A stretch of DNA of 64,000 bases from Euborellia annulipes (GCA_023213315.1 JAKCPI010003270.1:1-64000), one strand, 5' to 3'. Positions 45,707 through 57,790 are shown, numbered from the stretch's first letter. Notes: generated from the sequence alone by a model not told the origin. Translations and numbers: made by a program.

Positions 45707-46809
45707 TTTTCGAAAAATTGATAATTGACTTTCTCTATTACAAAATTTTTTTATTATTTATTTATTTAAATTATTAATATTATTAATATAACTGAAAAAA
45801 AATAAAAAAAAAAAATCTGCTAAATAATTAAATAAAAAAAAATAAATATAATAGTTTAATTAAAGTCTGGTGTAAGTAGTAATAAATCACACAACCTATA
45901 AGGGAAAGTTGGGACATGTGTTTTTATTTACACTAGACTTTTGTTAATGTATTTTTCTTTACATATACCAGGTATAATAAATAGTCTATCATTCAACTTA
46001 ATATTATCGGGAGTGTGTGTGTGATGTGCTATTACGTACACCAGATTTTTCTTTTGTAGACAAATCAAAGCATTTTAATATGAATAATTTTATTTTATTA
46101 AGTGAAGGTAATAAAATCATTAATTGAGGAGTAATCGATAGAAAATAAAGCAAATGAGCAATTATTCTTTTTTTTATATAATATAAAAAAATGTCGACAT
46201 TAAAGGGAGAAGAACAAAAAAAAAAAAAGAGTGAGAGAGCTTATTAACTAGAAGATCAGTTTGTAATTTGGTACAAAGATCACGCTCTTTTGTACGTTTT
46301 TTTTTTTTTTTTTGCTCGTGACCCCAAGCTGGGGCTAATTTTAAATTTATCCATTGACTCGAGGGATAAGAGAAAGTGAGAGAGAGAGAGAGAGGAGAGC
46401 TCGCTAACGAGGGACTGTAGACCTGCCAAAAACTAGGGTGCAATTTCTATGTCTGTGAGAGAGAGAGAGAGAAGACGTGAGTGAGATCACCCCCCCTCCC
46501 CCCTCCCCCTTTTGATTGGAGAGACGGAAGACGACTTTTTTTTTTTTTTTTTTGTCGACCTTCTAAGATTTTTCTCTCTGAGAGATAAAAAAAAAAAGAA
46601 ACAGCATCCCGACAAAGTTAACTTGAAGGTTTTCTCTCAACTTTCATTTTTTTTTTTTTTTTTGCTCCCTACCCTCCCTAACCCCCTTACTATCTACTTC
46701 TCCTCCGCAAATCTTATTTCAATTAGATTTAAAGACAGGACAAATACGGATCTTAGAAAATATAAATCCGGAAAATTTCATTTGTAATTTAGACTTACTC
46801 TGTCCGCTT
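45702..46809. other. Low-complexity region
   Basis: Polypurine/polypyrimidine tracts (46375-46395, 46455-46510) and A/T-runs produce the false frames at 46174-46443 minus and 46512-46787 plus. A weak hairpin, tctggtgtaagta against tttacactaga, lies at about 45868-45957. Confidence 0.55.
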
Positions 46810-46862
46810 TCACCCAATCCAGCTGGCTCAGGCCCGCCTGTGGCGGACCCTCGCCTTTTCTC
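46810..46862 (-). repeat. GC-rich repeat piece
   Basis: gcccgcctgtggcggaccct and cgccttttct match the units of the GC island at 62.7 kb. Confidence 0.65.
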
Positions 46863-47005
46863 AATAAAGTGCCGCATTTTTTCAGTCAAGTCGTTTCAAG
46901 CAATAAATAATAAAAAATACTACTCTTTTATACCATAAGATAAAAAATAGTATATATATACTCTAGCGGAGTGTCCGTCTATCTGTCTTGATCCAATTCG
47001 ATTAC

Positions 47006-47225
47006 TCTTCATCGATCCTGGCCTTATCCCTATGTGGGGTCGGCATAATTAATTTATAAAGAAATGAGACCGAGAGAAAAGCAAGCCAACCCGTCTCACG
47101 GCCTGACGCTTGATATGAAAATGGGAAAAAAAGGCTGACATAAAGGGAAGGAAGAAATGCCAGCCTTAGCTCGGGTAACTCGTGGTCGCCATTCACGTAC
47201 TCACTAGAAGTGAGCCCCTGAGTGA
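47006..47225 (-). mobile_element. SINE-C retroposon with 17-bp TSD
   Basis: TSD TGATCCAATTCGATTAC at 46989-47005 and 47226-47242, exact. On the minus strand the element begins near ctcaggggctcac, includes gaatggcgaccacgag and ends near gccgaccccacatagggata. A relative lies at 52138-52385. It has no clear tRNA boxes. The frame at 47002-47196 minus spans it and reads an uninformative protein. Confidence 0.85.
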
Positions 47226-47249
47226 TGATCCAATTCGATTACCATCTTT

Positions 47250-47752
47250 GTAATTATTATTATTTGAAATTCCTTTCGGGATTCCCGTTTATTTGCCCGA
47301 GACGATTACGTGCACGAAGACGCACACCTCAGACCTCTGGCCGTAGCCATCTACCGGCACATTGTGAAGTTGAGTCATTTTTTATCTCTAACTCCTCCTC
47401 CTACTTTCTTCACTTAGCTCTTTTATCCAGCCTCTTCTATGCTATGGAGGATGTCCTAGTTTAAGGAGGAACTCCCTCAGCACCGATTCCTTTTGAAGAA
47501 TGCATCACTGAGAGGGACCTTCTTTACGTTCCTTCCACAGGGCGGGATGTCATAGCAACTCCCTCTCCTCGTAGAGTTGCCTGGGGGCTATTGTGGTGAG
47601 AACCAATATTCCAATCCAGTGCGTGCTTGAGGATTTGTTTTCATTAAATAAATATTTTTATTTATTGAAAAAATCTCACGCCCAAGATTTAAACGTGGAT
47701 CTTTGTAGAAGCCGATATCCTAGTCTTCTACTCCAGCGTTCCCGATCTCTCT
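47250..47752 (-). mobile_element. SINE-A, near full length
   Basis: The tail is at 47250-47262 and starts a few bases after the SINE-C TSD. The head ends near tactccagcgttcccg. The body has a deletion between ctactttctt and ctcttttatcc. The frame at 47222-47464 plus is this SINE in reverse. Confidence 0.88.
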
Positions 47753-48245
47753 AAGGAAAAATATAGAGGTCTAATTTTTTTTTAGAAATCTAATAGCAGG
47801 TACCCGTAGATCTTTTCCATTGCTTTGAAAAATAATGTTTCCGAAATTTGAACTCATTTGTAAAACACTTTTGAACTTTGGGAATTTTCAAAATTTTCTT
47901 AAAACTAAGCATCCCTTTTGTTTTAGTCCCTAAGAGACTAAATTAATTTCTAATTCCAATAAAAACTAGAAATTTATTATTTAGAATATTTTATTGCTTA
48001 AAATTACCTTAAATAATACATAATAAATTAATAGAACTAATAAGAAAAGATAGGTTTTGAATTTTAAAGCATGTTAATGTAAGATGTCAAAAAGGTCATT
48101 CAAACTATCTTTAAATTTTTGCTCGTCCTTGGGCTGCTCGAGCAGATTGGTAGAGTATCTGCCTCTTGGACTAGGAGTCTAAATTATATCCCATGGGCTA
48201 ATTAGATTTGAATAAGGGTGCCTTGAATTCTCATTCTAAACATAT
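47753..48245. other. Spacer with a tRNA-like piece
   Basis: gggctgctcgagcagattgg, tagagtatctgcctcttgga and ccatgggc (48128-48198) look like D-arm and acceptor parts, but the B box is degraded. Probably a tRNA-derived repeat remnant. Confidence 0.4.
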
Positions 48246-50030
48246 ATGCAACACATGTATTAAAAATTTTTATAATTGTGTTAAAATGTTAATTTAATTT
48301 TTGAAGTGTAATTAGTGACAGTCAGTCGGCCATTTTATTTTTAAATAAAACCTAAGAATATAATTAATTTTCAATAATCACGAGATTTACTTAATAATTA
48401 AATAATATAGCAAAATAATGATGAATTATTAAATAATTAAATTAATAATTAGACAAATAAAAAAAAGAGCAAATAAAAATTTAAATTTACTTAATAATCT
48501 AAATTATTATCCATATTATTTTTTAATAAACATTAAGAATATAATTAAATTTCAACAATTATAAAGAATATATATTTTCTGATAAAAATTCATTGGTTAT
48601 AAAATAAATATTGAATAGATAAATGTTACGTGACACTTATCCCCATTTTATGATAGATGATATTACGTATATATAAATAAATAAATATAGTATTATAGAA
48701 TGTTGCCAAAATAAAAAAAAAAAAAAAAACTGCCTTCCCTTTACTGCGATATATTTAAAGACCGCTATTGTATCGTCTCGTCGACGACGGTCTCTGCTAT
48801 TAAATTATTAAATGCCCAACGCGCTGATATGATAGAAAATACAGTCTTTTATATAGGGTCGTTTTCAAAATGGGGGGATGGGTTCTAATGTGTCACGGGT
48901 GGCTGACTGTTATCAAAATACCTCCACCCCCTCGCGTCGTCAAAACACAAACAAAGGAAGGGAACAATTCTTTTGAAAAAAAAAAAAAAAAAAAAATTTG
49001 AGGTTAGAGGCATCTTTAAATATTAAATAATAACACGGTACGATATTTAATAGAGAAAAATTCCAGGTTTTAAAAGTAATTTATTTTAAGTTATTTAACT
49101 TGTAGCTTAAAAAAAATGAGGCAGTCGTGGGATTTGAACCATCGATGTTTTGATTTATAAGCAAAACGCTTTTCTTACGACTTTATGATTTCCTATATTA
49201 TTTAATTATTAAATAAATCTTGTAATTATTGAAAATTAATTATATTCTTTGCATTTATTTAAAAAAATAAATGGCGGACAGACGCTCTAACTCGACTTAA
49301 AGATTTAATTTTAACATAATTATAAAATTTGTTATTACAAGTGTTGCATATCATTTTGTTCAGAAAAATGGCAAAATTTAGATTATTAAGTAAAATTTAA
49401 ATTTTTATTTGAATGCATTTTTTTTTTATTTGTCTAATTATTAATTAAATTATTTAATAATTCACCATTATTTATATTTGTTTTATTATTTAATTATTAA
49501 GTAAATATCGTGATTATTGAAAAATTAATTATTATATTCTTAGGGTTTATTTGAAAATAAAATGGCGGACTCTAACCTCTAATTACACTTTAAAAATTAA
49601 ATTAACATTTTAACATAATTATAAACATTTTTATTACAAGTGTTGCATATCATTTTGTTCAGAAAAATGGCAAAATTTAGATTATTTACTAAAAATTTAA
49701 ACTATTAAATAAAATTTTGTAATTATTGAAACTTAATTATATTCTTAGGGTTTTACGTGATTATTTAAATTATATATATATAATATATATGAAAATTTAA
49801 AAATTAAAAACACCAGGTTATAAGTTTCAAAGATCATCATCCATCAACAGAACAACTTGTAACAAATAGTAAAATCAATTCCACAAGTTTCAAAATGTAG
49901 ATTAAGTCTTAAATAATATTAAATTTTAATAAATCTTATAACTTAGTATTGAAATTTAATTTTTTAAATTTTCATAGATTAAATTTAAGTGTTGTATATC
50001 ATTTGAATTAGAATAAAAATGGCACAAAAT
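48246..50030. repeat. Repeat D cluster plus a tRNA-like piece
   Basis: D copies: about 48246-48340 (minus), 49270-49384 (plus), 49561-49684 (plus) and a 3' piece at about 49985-50030. Between them, 49110-49180 (minus) carries a B-box-like ggttcaaatccca with no complete cloverleaf. The patch at 48730-48960 (cgtctcgtcgacgacggtct) is not repetitive within the window and shows no coding motif. Confidence 0.6.
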
Positions 50031-50389
50031 TTCGTCTAAAAAAAAAAATAATAAATATGTCTTCCCTCACTATAAGAGAAATTTTTTTATTAACTAGTCT
50101 TCTATCATCCAGATGATTTTTTTCTTTTTTTTTTTTTTAATAAAACGATAGACTTTAGAGGGCGTTAAAAAAAAGTTTCTTGTATGTCATGTCTGTCTGG
50201 ACAAGAAAGAGAGAGAGAGAGAACGTGTGAAGGATTATCCAATCAATCAAAAAAAAAAGAAACAACACTTACATTCATGTGTGGGTGTTTGTATTAAAAA
50301 AAAACGTTACAAATATGACGTCATATATGTAAATTTTTACTTTCTTTTCGCTATATATGTTTATATATAATAAATCCAGAAGGAAATGA

Positions 50390-50960
50390 AATAAAGGGTT
50401 AAAATTCTTGATAATTGGAACTTTATCTTCAAATGGCGTTCTCTTTTGATAAGATTTTAAGCCGTAACAAGATTTTTACTTAAAAAATAATACTTAATTC
50501 TTTCTCTACAATTTATATGTAAATTTAAATACTAAATATCATTCAATTTTAATAAAAAAATATTTTCTGCAAATTTTAAGAAAAAAATAAAAAATTTCCA
50601 GAATATTTTCAGAAAAATTTTTTATAATTAAAAAATTTGATAGAAAAATGTTCAAAATAATAACAAATAAGATAAAGAGTTAAAATACTTGATAATTGGA
50701 ACATCACCTTACAAATTGCGTTCTTTTATGATAAAATTTTAAGCCATAACAAAAATTCTACTTAAAAAATAATACATAATTTGTTCTCAACAATTTATTT
50801 CACAATATAAATATTAAATATCATTTAATTTACATTAAACAATATTTTCTGCATATTTTAAGAAAAAAAAATAATAATAATTTTTTATTTATAATATTGT
50901 TATCAAAAATTTTTTATTAAAAATTTGATATAGATTTAAAAGTTGAATAACTCAAAAAGT
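50390..50960 (+). repeat. Two diverged tandem units, ~281-bp spacing
   Basis: cttgataattggaac at about 50408 and 50689, ttaagccgtaac/ttaagccataac, and aatattttctgca at about 50560 and 50843 define the two units. Confidence 0.8.
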
Positions 50961-51833
50961 ATTGAATATATTTAAAAATAAAATTTAATATTATATAACT
51001 AATTTTAGATATTCTAAAAGAATATAAAATCAAAATTACAAAAAAATAAATTTTTTTTTTAAGATGAATTGATTTTGGACTACGTAACGAATGAATTGAA
51101 TTGTTAATTTATAATTTTAATTTTTATTTTTTTTCATGAATTATAAGAGAGAGTGAGATTGGTCAGTCGATAACCCTTTCTCTCTTTCATTGGCACCCAC
51201 TCTCTCTGTCTGTGGGAGTTGGTCCAAGTTAATTGGCACCGACATGGCCTTTCCCCCCTCCTCTCCCCCTACCCCCGCTTTCTGAAGAGAGCGAATTCAT
51301 TAGAAACCAAGAGATCTAGACCAACCAACCAACTAAACCATTACCTCCTCTCCATACCCCTCTTTTGCCTCTCAATTCTTCTTCAAGTCCTTCTCTTCCC
51401 CCCTCCACCACTAACCCCCTCCCCCCTCTACCACTCACTGGCTGAAATATCTATTTAATTACATTCCCTCACTGTCACCCTCCAGCCACGCCCTTCTAAA
51501 TCTTTTCCAAATTATTTAATTAAGCGGTTTTCAAAATTTGTTCGACCCTTTTAGGGCCGTATAATGGTTTTTAATCCCTTCTCTCCCGCTACTATATAAT
51601 AATTGCGTCATTCAAACTCCCTCCCTCTGGCGCCAGGAAAATATTTTTTTTTTTTTTAATACATGCTAAATCTATTCATATAAAATTACATAGAGAATAT
51701 TTTATTTTATAATATAAATTTTTCTTTTTTGTTTTCATAATCACTTTAATAATCTAGTTAAAGCTATGAAGTCTTAAAGTACTTTGTTTGTTATTTAAGA
51801 TTTTTATTTCTTTTAATTGAAATTATTTTCTAC
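50961..51833. other. Spacer with long pyrimidine-rich tract
   Basis: 51170-51500 is dominated by C and T. The frame at 51219-51458 plus reflects this composition and is not a gene. Confidence 0.5.
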
Positions 51834-52095
51834 AGTTTGGTGTAGCGGGTTAGGGGGTCTTAACATCCTGGGAGTGAGGGATATTTTCATTAAATAAAAA
51901 TATTTATTTAATGTAAACAAATCCTCAAGTAAGCCCTGGATTGGGATATTGGATCTCACCACAATAGCCCCCAGGCAACTCTACGAGGTGAGGTAGTTGC
52001 TGTGACATCCTGTCCTGTAGAATGGACGTAAATAAGGTTCCCTCTCAGTGATATATTCTTCGAAAGGAGTAGACTACACGCCGGTGCTGAAGGAC
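51834..52095 (+). mobile_element. SINE-A, 12-bp-insert subfamily, 3'-truncated
   Basis: The head (shortened), linker and first body half are present; it ends at ccggtgctgaaggac. It carries tagactacacgccgg as in the copy at 43.4 kb. Confidence 0.87.
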
Positions 52096-52137
52096 CCGGA
52101 ACTATAATTAAATTATAATAATATAATTTTAAATTTT

Positions 52138-52385
52138 TTCTCAGGGGCCCACATCTTGTGGGTACGTGGATGGCGACCACGAGCTGCCCGAGCTGCAACA
52201 GGTAGTCCTTCAGTTCTTTAAATGTCTGTCTCTTACTTCCTCTTTTCAATAGGCTTCAGACCGTACGGGGCCGGCATGTCCTATTTCTTCCGGTCGTAAA
52301 AACTTATGATAGATTTGTAGGGAAAGAGTAAGGTCCGCCGACCCCGCATCGCGGGACAAGGCCAGAAGAGAAGAAGAAGAATACA
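52138..52385 (+). mobile_element. SINE-C retroposon copy
   Basis: aggggcccacatcttgtggg, tggatggcgaccacgagctg and gccgaccccgcatcgcggga match the 47.0-kb copy in reverse. It has an (aga)n-type tail at about 52369-52381. Confidence 0.75.
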
Positions 52386-52538
52386 ATTTTTTTTTTTACT
52401 TCTATTTATTCGAAAGCAAAAACGAATCCCTATTAATTATGCATGCATTTGATCTTTTCTGGCAAGAGTATTGCATAGTTACAAGGCACTATTGGCAACT
52501 GCTGCCTCTGGTGTCGATTTTGTCAACTACACTATCTT

Positions 52539-52813
52539 TTATATATATATATATATAAAAAAAACACTCTTCCTCCCTTCCCTACCCACATTCAATCCCA
52601 AAACCAACAGTCTTTTCGGCAATTTAGGCCATATAAGACTTTAAACGATAACCGTTATTATGAATATATATACAGTATATTGGGGTCCAGGCATTCTATT
52701 TAGCCATTTGGTATCGGAATGACTTAAATAAAATCATCGGACTCCCTGGGATCCGATTCCTCGGCTCTAGGTATACAAGACAGGCGCACTACCAACTACG
52801 CCAAGCTCGAGAG
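52539..52813 (-). mobile_element. SINE-B with 15-bp TSD
   Basis: Flanks caactacactatctt (52524-52538) and caactacagtatctt (52814-52828) match at 14 of 15 positions. The tRNA-like head is at the right (minus: A-box-like tggcgtagttggtagtgcg, B-box-like gaatcggatccc). The body contains ttaaacgataaccgtta and accaacagtcttttcggcaa. Confidence 0.85.
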
Positions 52814-53059
52814 CAACTACAGTATCTTCTTTGTTAAATTATTTTTGATTTTTTTCTCGAAATTACAAGAATAAACAATAGAGACATTATTTTAAAAATC
52901 TGGAGTGACTGGTAGCTCACAACTATTAATTGATTAACAGGGGTAACTCCGTTCGATCAAAACTGGCTAAAAAATTAAAAACTTTATGACCGGTGATCCG
53001 CCTATCTACATACTATTATACATTGTACAGTATCTCCGGTTTTTTGTTCCTAGTGAATT

Positions 53060-53360
53060 GAGAGTTGTTTGGGATGGCACCAGCAGATTTTTTTGATTAC
53101 AGTATTTGAGACTTGCATTTTTGTTAAATTTTTTATTAATCTAGACTTGGTGGTACCAGCAGATTTTTTTTATTTCTAGTTAATTGAGACTTATATAACA
53201 CTAAGAGAATAATTTTTACTTTCTCTTACCTATGTATATATGTAATATATATATAGAGAGAAAGTATTGGATTCATGTCAAAAATTCGATGTCGAGATTT
53301 TGATGGATCTTCACGTTTTGAGGTCCCCTGAATCCAAAAAGTGGTTTTCGCGACATGGTC

Positions 53361-53402
<42 letters not shown>

Positions 53403-54450
53403 GTGGGTGGGTGGGTGTGTGTTCAATTTTAAGCATGAAGGAATTGAGCTAGGAGGTTGAAATTTTATAATTAAGTTAAACACCCCCGGGACCGGAAAAA
53501 TAAGCTTTTAATCGAAATCGGCCAAAGAGTACTAGTACCTTACTGATGTACTTTTTCAGTTTTTTTCGATTTTCTCAAAATTGCTCCAACGATTTTTTTT
53601 AAAATTCAAAAATCAATTATTTTTTAGATGCTCTTTCAAATGTATATTCTCATTTTGCGATTGAAATCTTCTGAAGACCACTTTACTCTTGTACTCCATA
53701 GAAAAGATAGGAGAAATGGTTGCCATGATAACAAAATATAAATATTTTCCCATACTTATAAATTTTACATCTGAATTCAAATGTTCCGTACTGTCATGTC
53801 GGGAACTAAATATATGTCGACACAAAAAATCTGGTGTGACAGCACAGAACACAACTTTCGATTACCGAAGGTAAGAGAAAGTTGTGTGCTGTGCGCCAGT
53901 CACACCAGATTTTTATATTTCTTTATTTAAGACTTGCATCAACAGAATTTTTTAATTTTTCATTAATTGAGAAATGTTGCTTATAACACCTACATATTTT
54001 TTAATAGAAATTTTTATTAATTTAACTGCACTAGCAGACTTTTTTAAGTGAGCTTTATATGACAACTTTATATGACCAACAGAATTTTTTAATTTTAAAA
54101 TTTTTAATTGAGATTTATACGGCACCGACTGATTTTTTTAAATTTTCATTAATTGAGACTTGTTTGGATTCTTTATTAATTCAGCCCACGGTACCAACAT
54201 ATTTTTTATATTTTTTAATAAGACATGTACCAGCAGATTTTTTTTTTCAAATTTTTCATTAATTAAAATTATACGGTACTAACAAGTATTTTTATTTCTA
54301 CATGTAGTTAAATGAGACTTGTATAAATTGTACAGACAGATTTTAAATTGTTTTATTAATTTATACCAGTAGCCTACTGCACCAGCAGATTTTTATATTT
54401 CAACTTAACTGAGACTTGTACCTATAACACCAACAGATTTTCTTTATATA
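53060..54450. repeat. Degenerate short tandem array, split by repeat E
   Basis: Variants of caccaacagattttttaat followed by ttaattgagacttgta recur about every 45-70 bp at 53080-53200 and 53930-54440. Repeat E (53255-53915) interrupts it. Confidence 0.7.
53255..53915 (+). repeat. Repeat E, most complete copy
   Basis: It begins gagagaaagtattggattca and has a (gt)n/(gggt)n insert at 53364-53420. It then carries the blocks gagctaggaggttgaaattt, aaatcggccaaagagtacta and ggagaaatggttgccatgat. It ends with a hairpin of about 95 bp (53824-53915): ggtgtgac...acaactttc pairs with gaaagttgtgtgctgtgcg...cacaccagattttt. No coding frame is present. At least seven partial copies and solo hairpins occur in the window. 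The class is unknown. Confidence 0.82.
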
Positions 54451-55047
54451 CCTCTTTAACTTCCGGATATACGGTATGTTTGTATTATTATTATTATTAT
54501 TAATAATTCGGATGACGTTGAGTGACGACATCTCTCTTGCGTGTATCGCTCGCCAATAACATTAAGATGGAAATTGCAACGGTAGCCAGCCATACTGATT
54601 GGCCGCTGTTGTTGTTGTTGTTGCAGAGCAAGCATATGGAAATGAACTTGTTATAGGAGGGTTGGGGGGGAGCATTCAACCTACATTACAATAATTGCCC
54701 TTAGGGATAGAAGGGAAGGAGAAAAAAAAGGGGGATATTTCGCGTGTCTAAACCAGCTCTTAAAGATCAATATCTTTTTTTCCTCTATATATATATAATG
54801 ACTTTAATAAACACCCATTTCGATCCGAAATTATTGATACGGACTGTACTTAAGGAATCGCAAAAATATTCGCCTTATTTCTGTTTGAAACAATTACTAC
54901 TGTGCGTGAGTTTGTCCGGTCTATTATGGCTAAACGTATTATCGCATTTAAACTAAATTGTATCTATAGATTTTTAAATCAAAGAGACAACAAAATAAAC
55001 AGCGCAAATTAAAGTAGTGCTTAATTTGCAGTTCAAAATTTTCTACA
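54451..55047. other. Less repetitive spacer
   Basis: 54505-54720 is GC-richer (tgcgtgtatcgctcgccaat) with a (gtt)n run at about 54607-54624 directly followed by gcag. The frame at 54744-54956 plus has no recognisable motif. A promoter or exon here is possible but not supported. Confidence 0.4.
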
Positions 55048-55295
55048 GTACAGTAATCCTTATTTCGGGTTCCACCCGGTTCCTTTTATCCAACCTCTTC
55101 TATCCTAGGAGGGATGTCCTAGTTTGAGGAGGAACTCCCTCAGCACCTACTCCTTTCGAAGAATGCATCACTGAGAGGAAATCTTCTTTACGGGACCGGA
55201 TATCACAGCAACTCTCTCTCCTCGTAGAGCAGCCTAGGTGCTATTGTGGTAGGATCCAATATTCCAATCCAGAATTTGTTTACATTAAATAAATA
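55048..55295 (-). mobile_element. SINE-A internal fragment
   Basis: It covers the body from taatccttatttcgggttcc to the start of the AT linker; tail and head are absent. Confidence 0.85.
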
Positions 55296-55318
55296 TATTC
55301 AAGAAACAGCTCAAGCAG

Positions 55319-55554
55319 CCCACGGGGCTTGGAGTAGTTGGTAGCGTGTCTACCTTCTCTACCGAACGTCGCGGGTTCGACCCCAGGCAGTCCGATGATT
55401 TTATTTAAAGCATTTGGATACCAAATGACTTAAATAGAAATGCTTGGACCCCAATATGTATAATAATCAATAACGGATATCGTTTAAAGTCTTAAAATGG
55501 CCTAAGTTGCCGAAAAGACTGTGTGGAATGTGAGTGTGAATGAGAAAAAAAAAT
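55319..55554 (+). mobile_element. SINE-B with exact 12-bp TSD
   Basis: TSD CAGCTCAAGCAG at 55307-55318 and 55555-55566. tRNA-like head at 55324-55390: A-box-like gagtagttggtagcgtg, B-box-like cgggttcgaccccagg. The body contains catttggataccaaatgact, gtttaaagtcttaaaatggc and gccgaaaagactgtgtgg. A-rich tail at 55544-55553. It lies in the outer edge of the Penelope-type palindrome. Confidence 0.92.
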
Positions 55555-55685
55555 CAGCTCAAGCAGAATTTCATCAATTCTCGAAGGTTTACTTTGAAGT
55601 TTGCAAGGTAGATGTGCAAATTTTTTAAAATAATTTTAAACAATTATTTTTCAGAAATTTTTATTAGCTGACAACTGATTGCAAT

Positions 55686-55725
55686 GTACAGTTTCGGTCA
55701 GCTAGTGTGACCATCATCAGGTCTG
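55686..55725 (-). ncRNA. Hammerhead-like motif
   Basis: Minus strand: CTGATGA, GGTC...GACC, GAAAC then TGTA; no convincing stem I closes it. Confidence 0.4.
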
Positions 55726-55995
55726 GAATATATATAAAATATACTTTAAAATACAGGACATTACATTTTATTATAATTGCATTATTTTATACAATATTCA
55801 AAAATTTATTTTAATACGCACCTTATAAATAGCCAACATTCTCAATTCCAATTAAAGATTTTTTAAAAATAGAGCAGATATTATTAATAATATAATTACC
55901 TAAAATTTCTTTGTTTCTTTTAAAAATACATGTGATAAACATTCAATTGTAATAAATAATGTTGTGTTTAAAAGTATATTTTATATATATTCCAG

Positions 55996-56034
55996 ACCTG
56001 AAGATGGTCATACTAGATGATCGAAACTGTACAT
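55996..56034 (+). ncRNA. Hammerhead-like motif, diverged
   Basis: CTGAAGA, GGTC...GATC, GAAAC. It mirrors the motif at 55686-55725 with several substitutions. Confidence 0.35.
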
Positions 56035-56127
56035 TGAATCAGTTGTCAGCTAATAAAAATTTCGAAATAATTGTTTAAAATTATTTTTTAAAATTTGCAA
56101 GCTTCAAAGTAAACCTTCGAGAATTGA

Positions 56128-56228
56128 TTAAATAAATATTTTTATTTTCTAAAAAAAAAAAATGTCCCGCGCACAGAATGTGAACACAGATCTCCTTTAT
56201 ACAAGCTGACACCCTAGCCAGCTACACC
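56128..56228 (-). mobile_element. SINE-A head and linker fragment
   Basis: The AT linker (aaataaatatttttatttt) and tRNA-like head ending ccagctacacca are present; the body is replaced by the Penelope palindrome. Confidence 0.8.
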
Positions 56229-56437
56229 AAAATTTGAATTAAAAGAAATAAAAATTCTTAAATAACAAACAAACTATTGTATAATAACTATAATAAGAAA
56301 AAAAAGTATCTTGATTTTTTAAGAGTGAGCTTAAGAATAATGTACACCTTCAAATGAATGGATTTTTATCAAAAGGTGTTTAATTTTAAGCATTTAATTT
56401 TTATTTATTGATTTTTCTCTTTAATAATTTTGCATAT

Positions 56438-56560
56438 ATTCTAAAAGCTGCCATTTTTCTGATTAAAATAATATGCTAAATTTGTAATAAAATTCATTAT
56501 AAGTTAGCAAAAAAATTATTTTTTCTTTGAGATGGAACTGAGCGTCAGTCGGCCATTTTC
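56438..56560 (-). repeat. Repeat D copy
   Basis: ctgccatttttctgattaaa at the left and agcgtcagtcggccattttc at the right define both ends. Confidence 0.7.
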
Positions 56561-57474
56561 TTAACTAGAAAATCAAATAAATTAATAATTTTTACATTTT
56601 TTATTTTAAATGTTAATTTAATACGTTCTACAAATTTTATATGTATGTAATTTTGTAATTTGTATGCCTTTTGTATCAAAAAAGATATGACTGAGGAGTC
56701 AAACAGAAAAAAACAAAAATAATTTATTTTAATATCTTTAAGTTAAAAATTAAGTAAAAAATATGGTGTGAATGTTCGCCCAGCACACAGCTTCCTCGTG
56801 GGTTCAAAAAGAATCAAAGTGCTCGGATCTCTTTAAAAGTTATGGGGTGGAGGAGCTGGGATGTAAGGATGCTCTATGTATATCAATTGTCCCGGTGTGA
56901 AATCTTTTAAATTCCTTATTACTAATGATATAAATATGCATATACTGTATATATCTAGATAGAGAAAGTGAGAGAGAGGGACGTTAATGTCTTTTATTGA
57001 TTCATCTGTCAAATCGATACACGTTTGACATATTGACGTCACTTTTATCGTATTCAGAATGGAGAAATAATTCCCGATCATATATTATTCACTGGTCCTT
57101 TTTAATTATAGTCTCTCTTTTGATCATGATAACGACCAAAAAAAAAAAATCATTTTGAAATATTAATTTTAATAAAACCCCCCCCCCTCCCTATATAATG
57201 CTATTTTTTATTTAATAAGGGTGTAATTTATTTTGTAGTGTATTTAAATATATTTTTTAATTTGATTTAATAAATCCAAATCTTAAATATAATATTCAGA
57301 AAAAAATCTGGTGTATTTAAAAATGAACATCACATATTCGTTGTTGTGTGATGCGTTATAACCTACACCAGATTTTTATGATCATTTAAATTTCCAGTAT
57401 TTATTATTATTTCCAGTGTTAGTTCCGAAATTGCAAAGAAAAAATTTGTACCAAAGGTTATAATTATTTTTTAT
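56561..57474. other. Spacer with E-like hairpin
   Basis: aaaaaatctggtgta (57300) against tacaccagattttta (57366-57380) forms a stem around cacatattcgttgttgtgtg. acatcccagctcctccacc occurs reversed at about 56843-56862, kin to the 59-60 kb repeat. No gene is seen. Confidence 0.5.
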
Positions 57475-57790
57475 TTAATGTAAACAAGACGCTCAAACCG
57501 AACATTGATTAGCCACCAGGCAACTCTACGAGGAGAGGGAGCTGCTGTGACATCCCGTCCTGTGGAAGAGAAGGTAAAGAAGGTTCCCTCTCAGTGATGC
57601 ATTCTTCGAAAGGAGTCGGTGCTGAGGAGTTCCTCTGCAAACCAGGATATCCTCCCTAGCATAGAAGAGGTTGGATAAAAGGAACCAGAAATAAGGATCA
57701 GCCTCATTGGCTAGAAATGAACACAAGAGGAGGAATTAGAGATAGGAAATAATGTAACTTCACGAGGTGCCAGTAGATGGCTATGACCAA
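57475..57790 (+). mobile_element. SINE-A, lacking head and tail
   Basis: It has the body from taatgtaaac to tagatggctatgacc with small deletions. The frame at 57526-57726 minus is this SINE. Confidence 0.86.

Larger units (their letters stand above)
55577..56127. mobile_element. Palindrome of two Penelope-type ends
   Basis: Arms at about 55577-55770 and 55960-56127 are inverted (ttctcgaaggtttactttga against tcaaagtaaaccttcgagaa). Each carries a hammerhead-like motif at 55686-55725 (minus) and 55996-56034 (plus). The centre (55771-55959) is AT-rich and has no RT or endonuclease frame, so this is a non-autonomous or gutted form. Confidence 0.7.

Noticed and set aside
46174..46787. Two frames on opposite strands around 46.2-46.8 kb
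   Set aside because: Poly-Phe/Lys from A/T-runs and Leu/Pro/Ser from pyrimidine tracts; no conserved motif.
53267..53483. Overlapping frames with poly-Val/Cys and poly-Thr/His
   Set aside because: Both read through the (gt)n microsatellite inside repeat E.
54607..54630. Splice acceptor after the (gtt)n run ending gcag
   Set aside because: No coding sequence with a recognisable motif follows, and the tract is a microsatellite.
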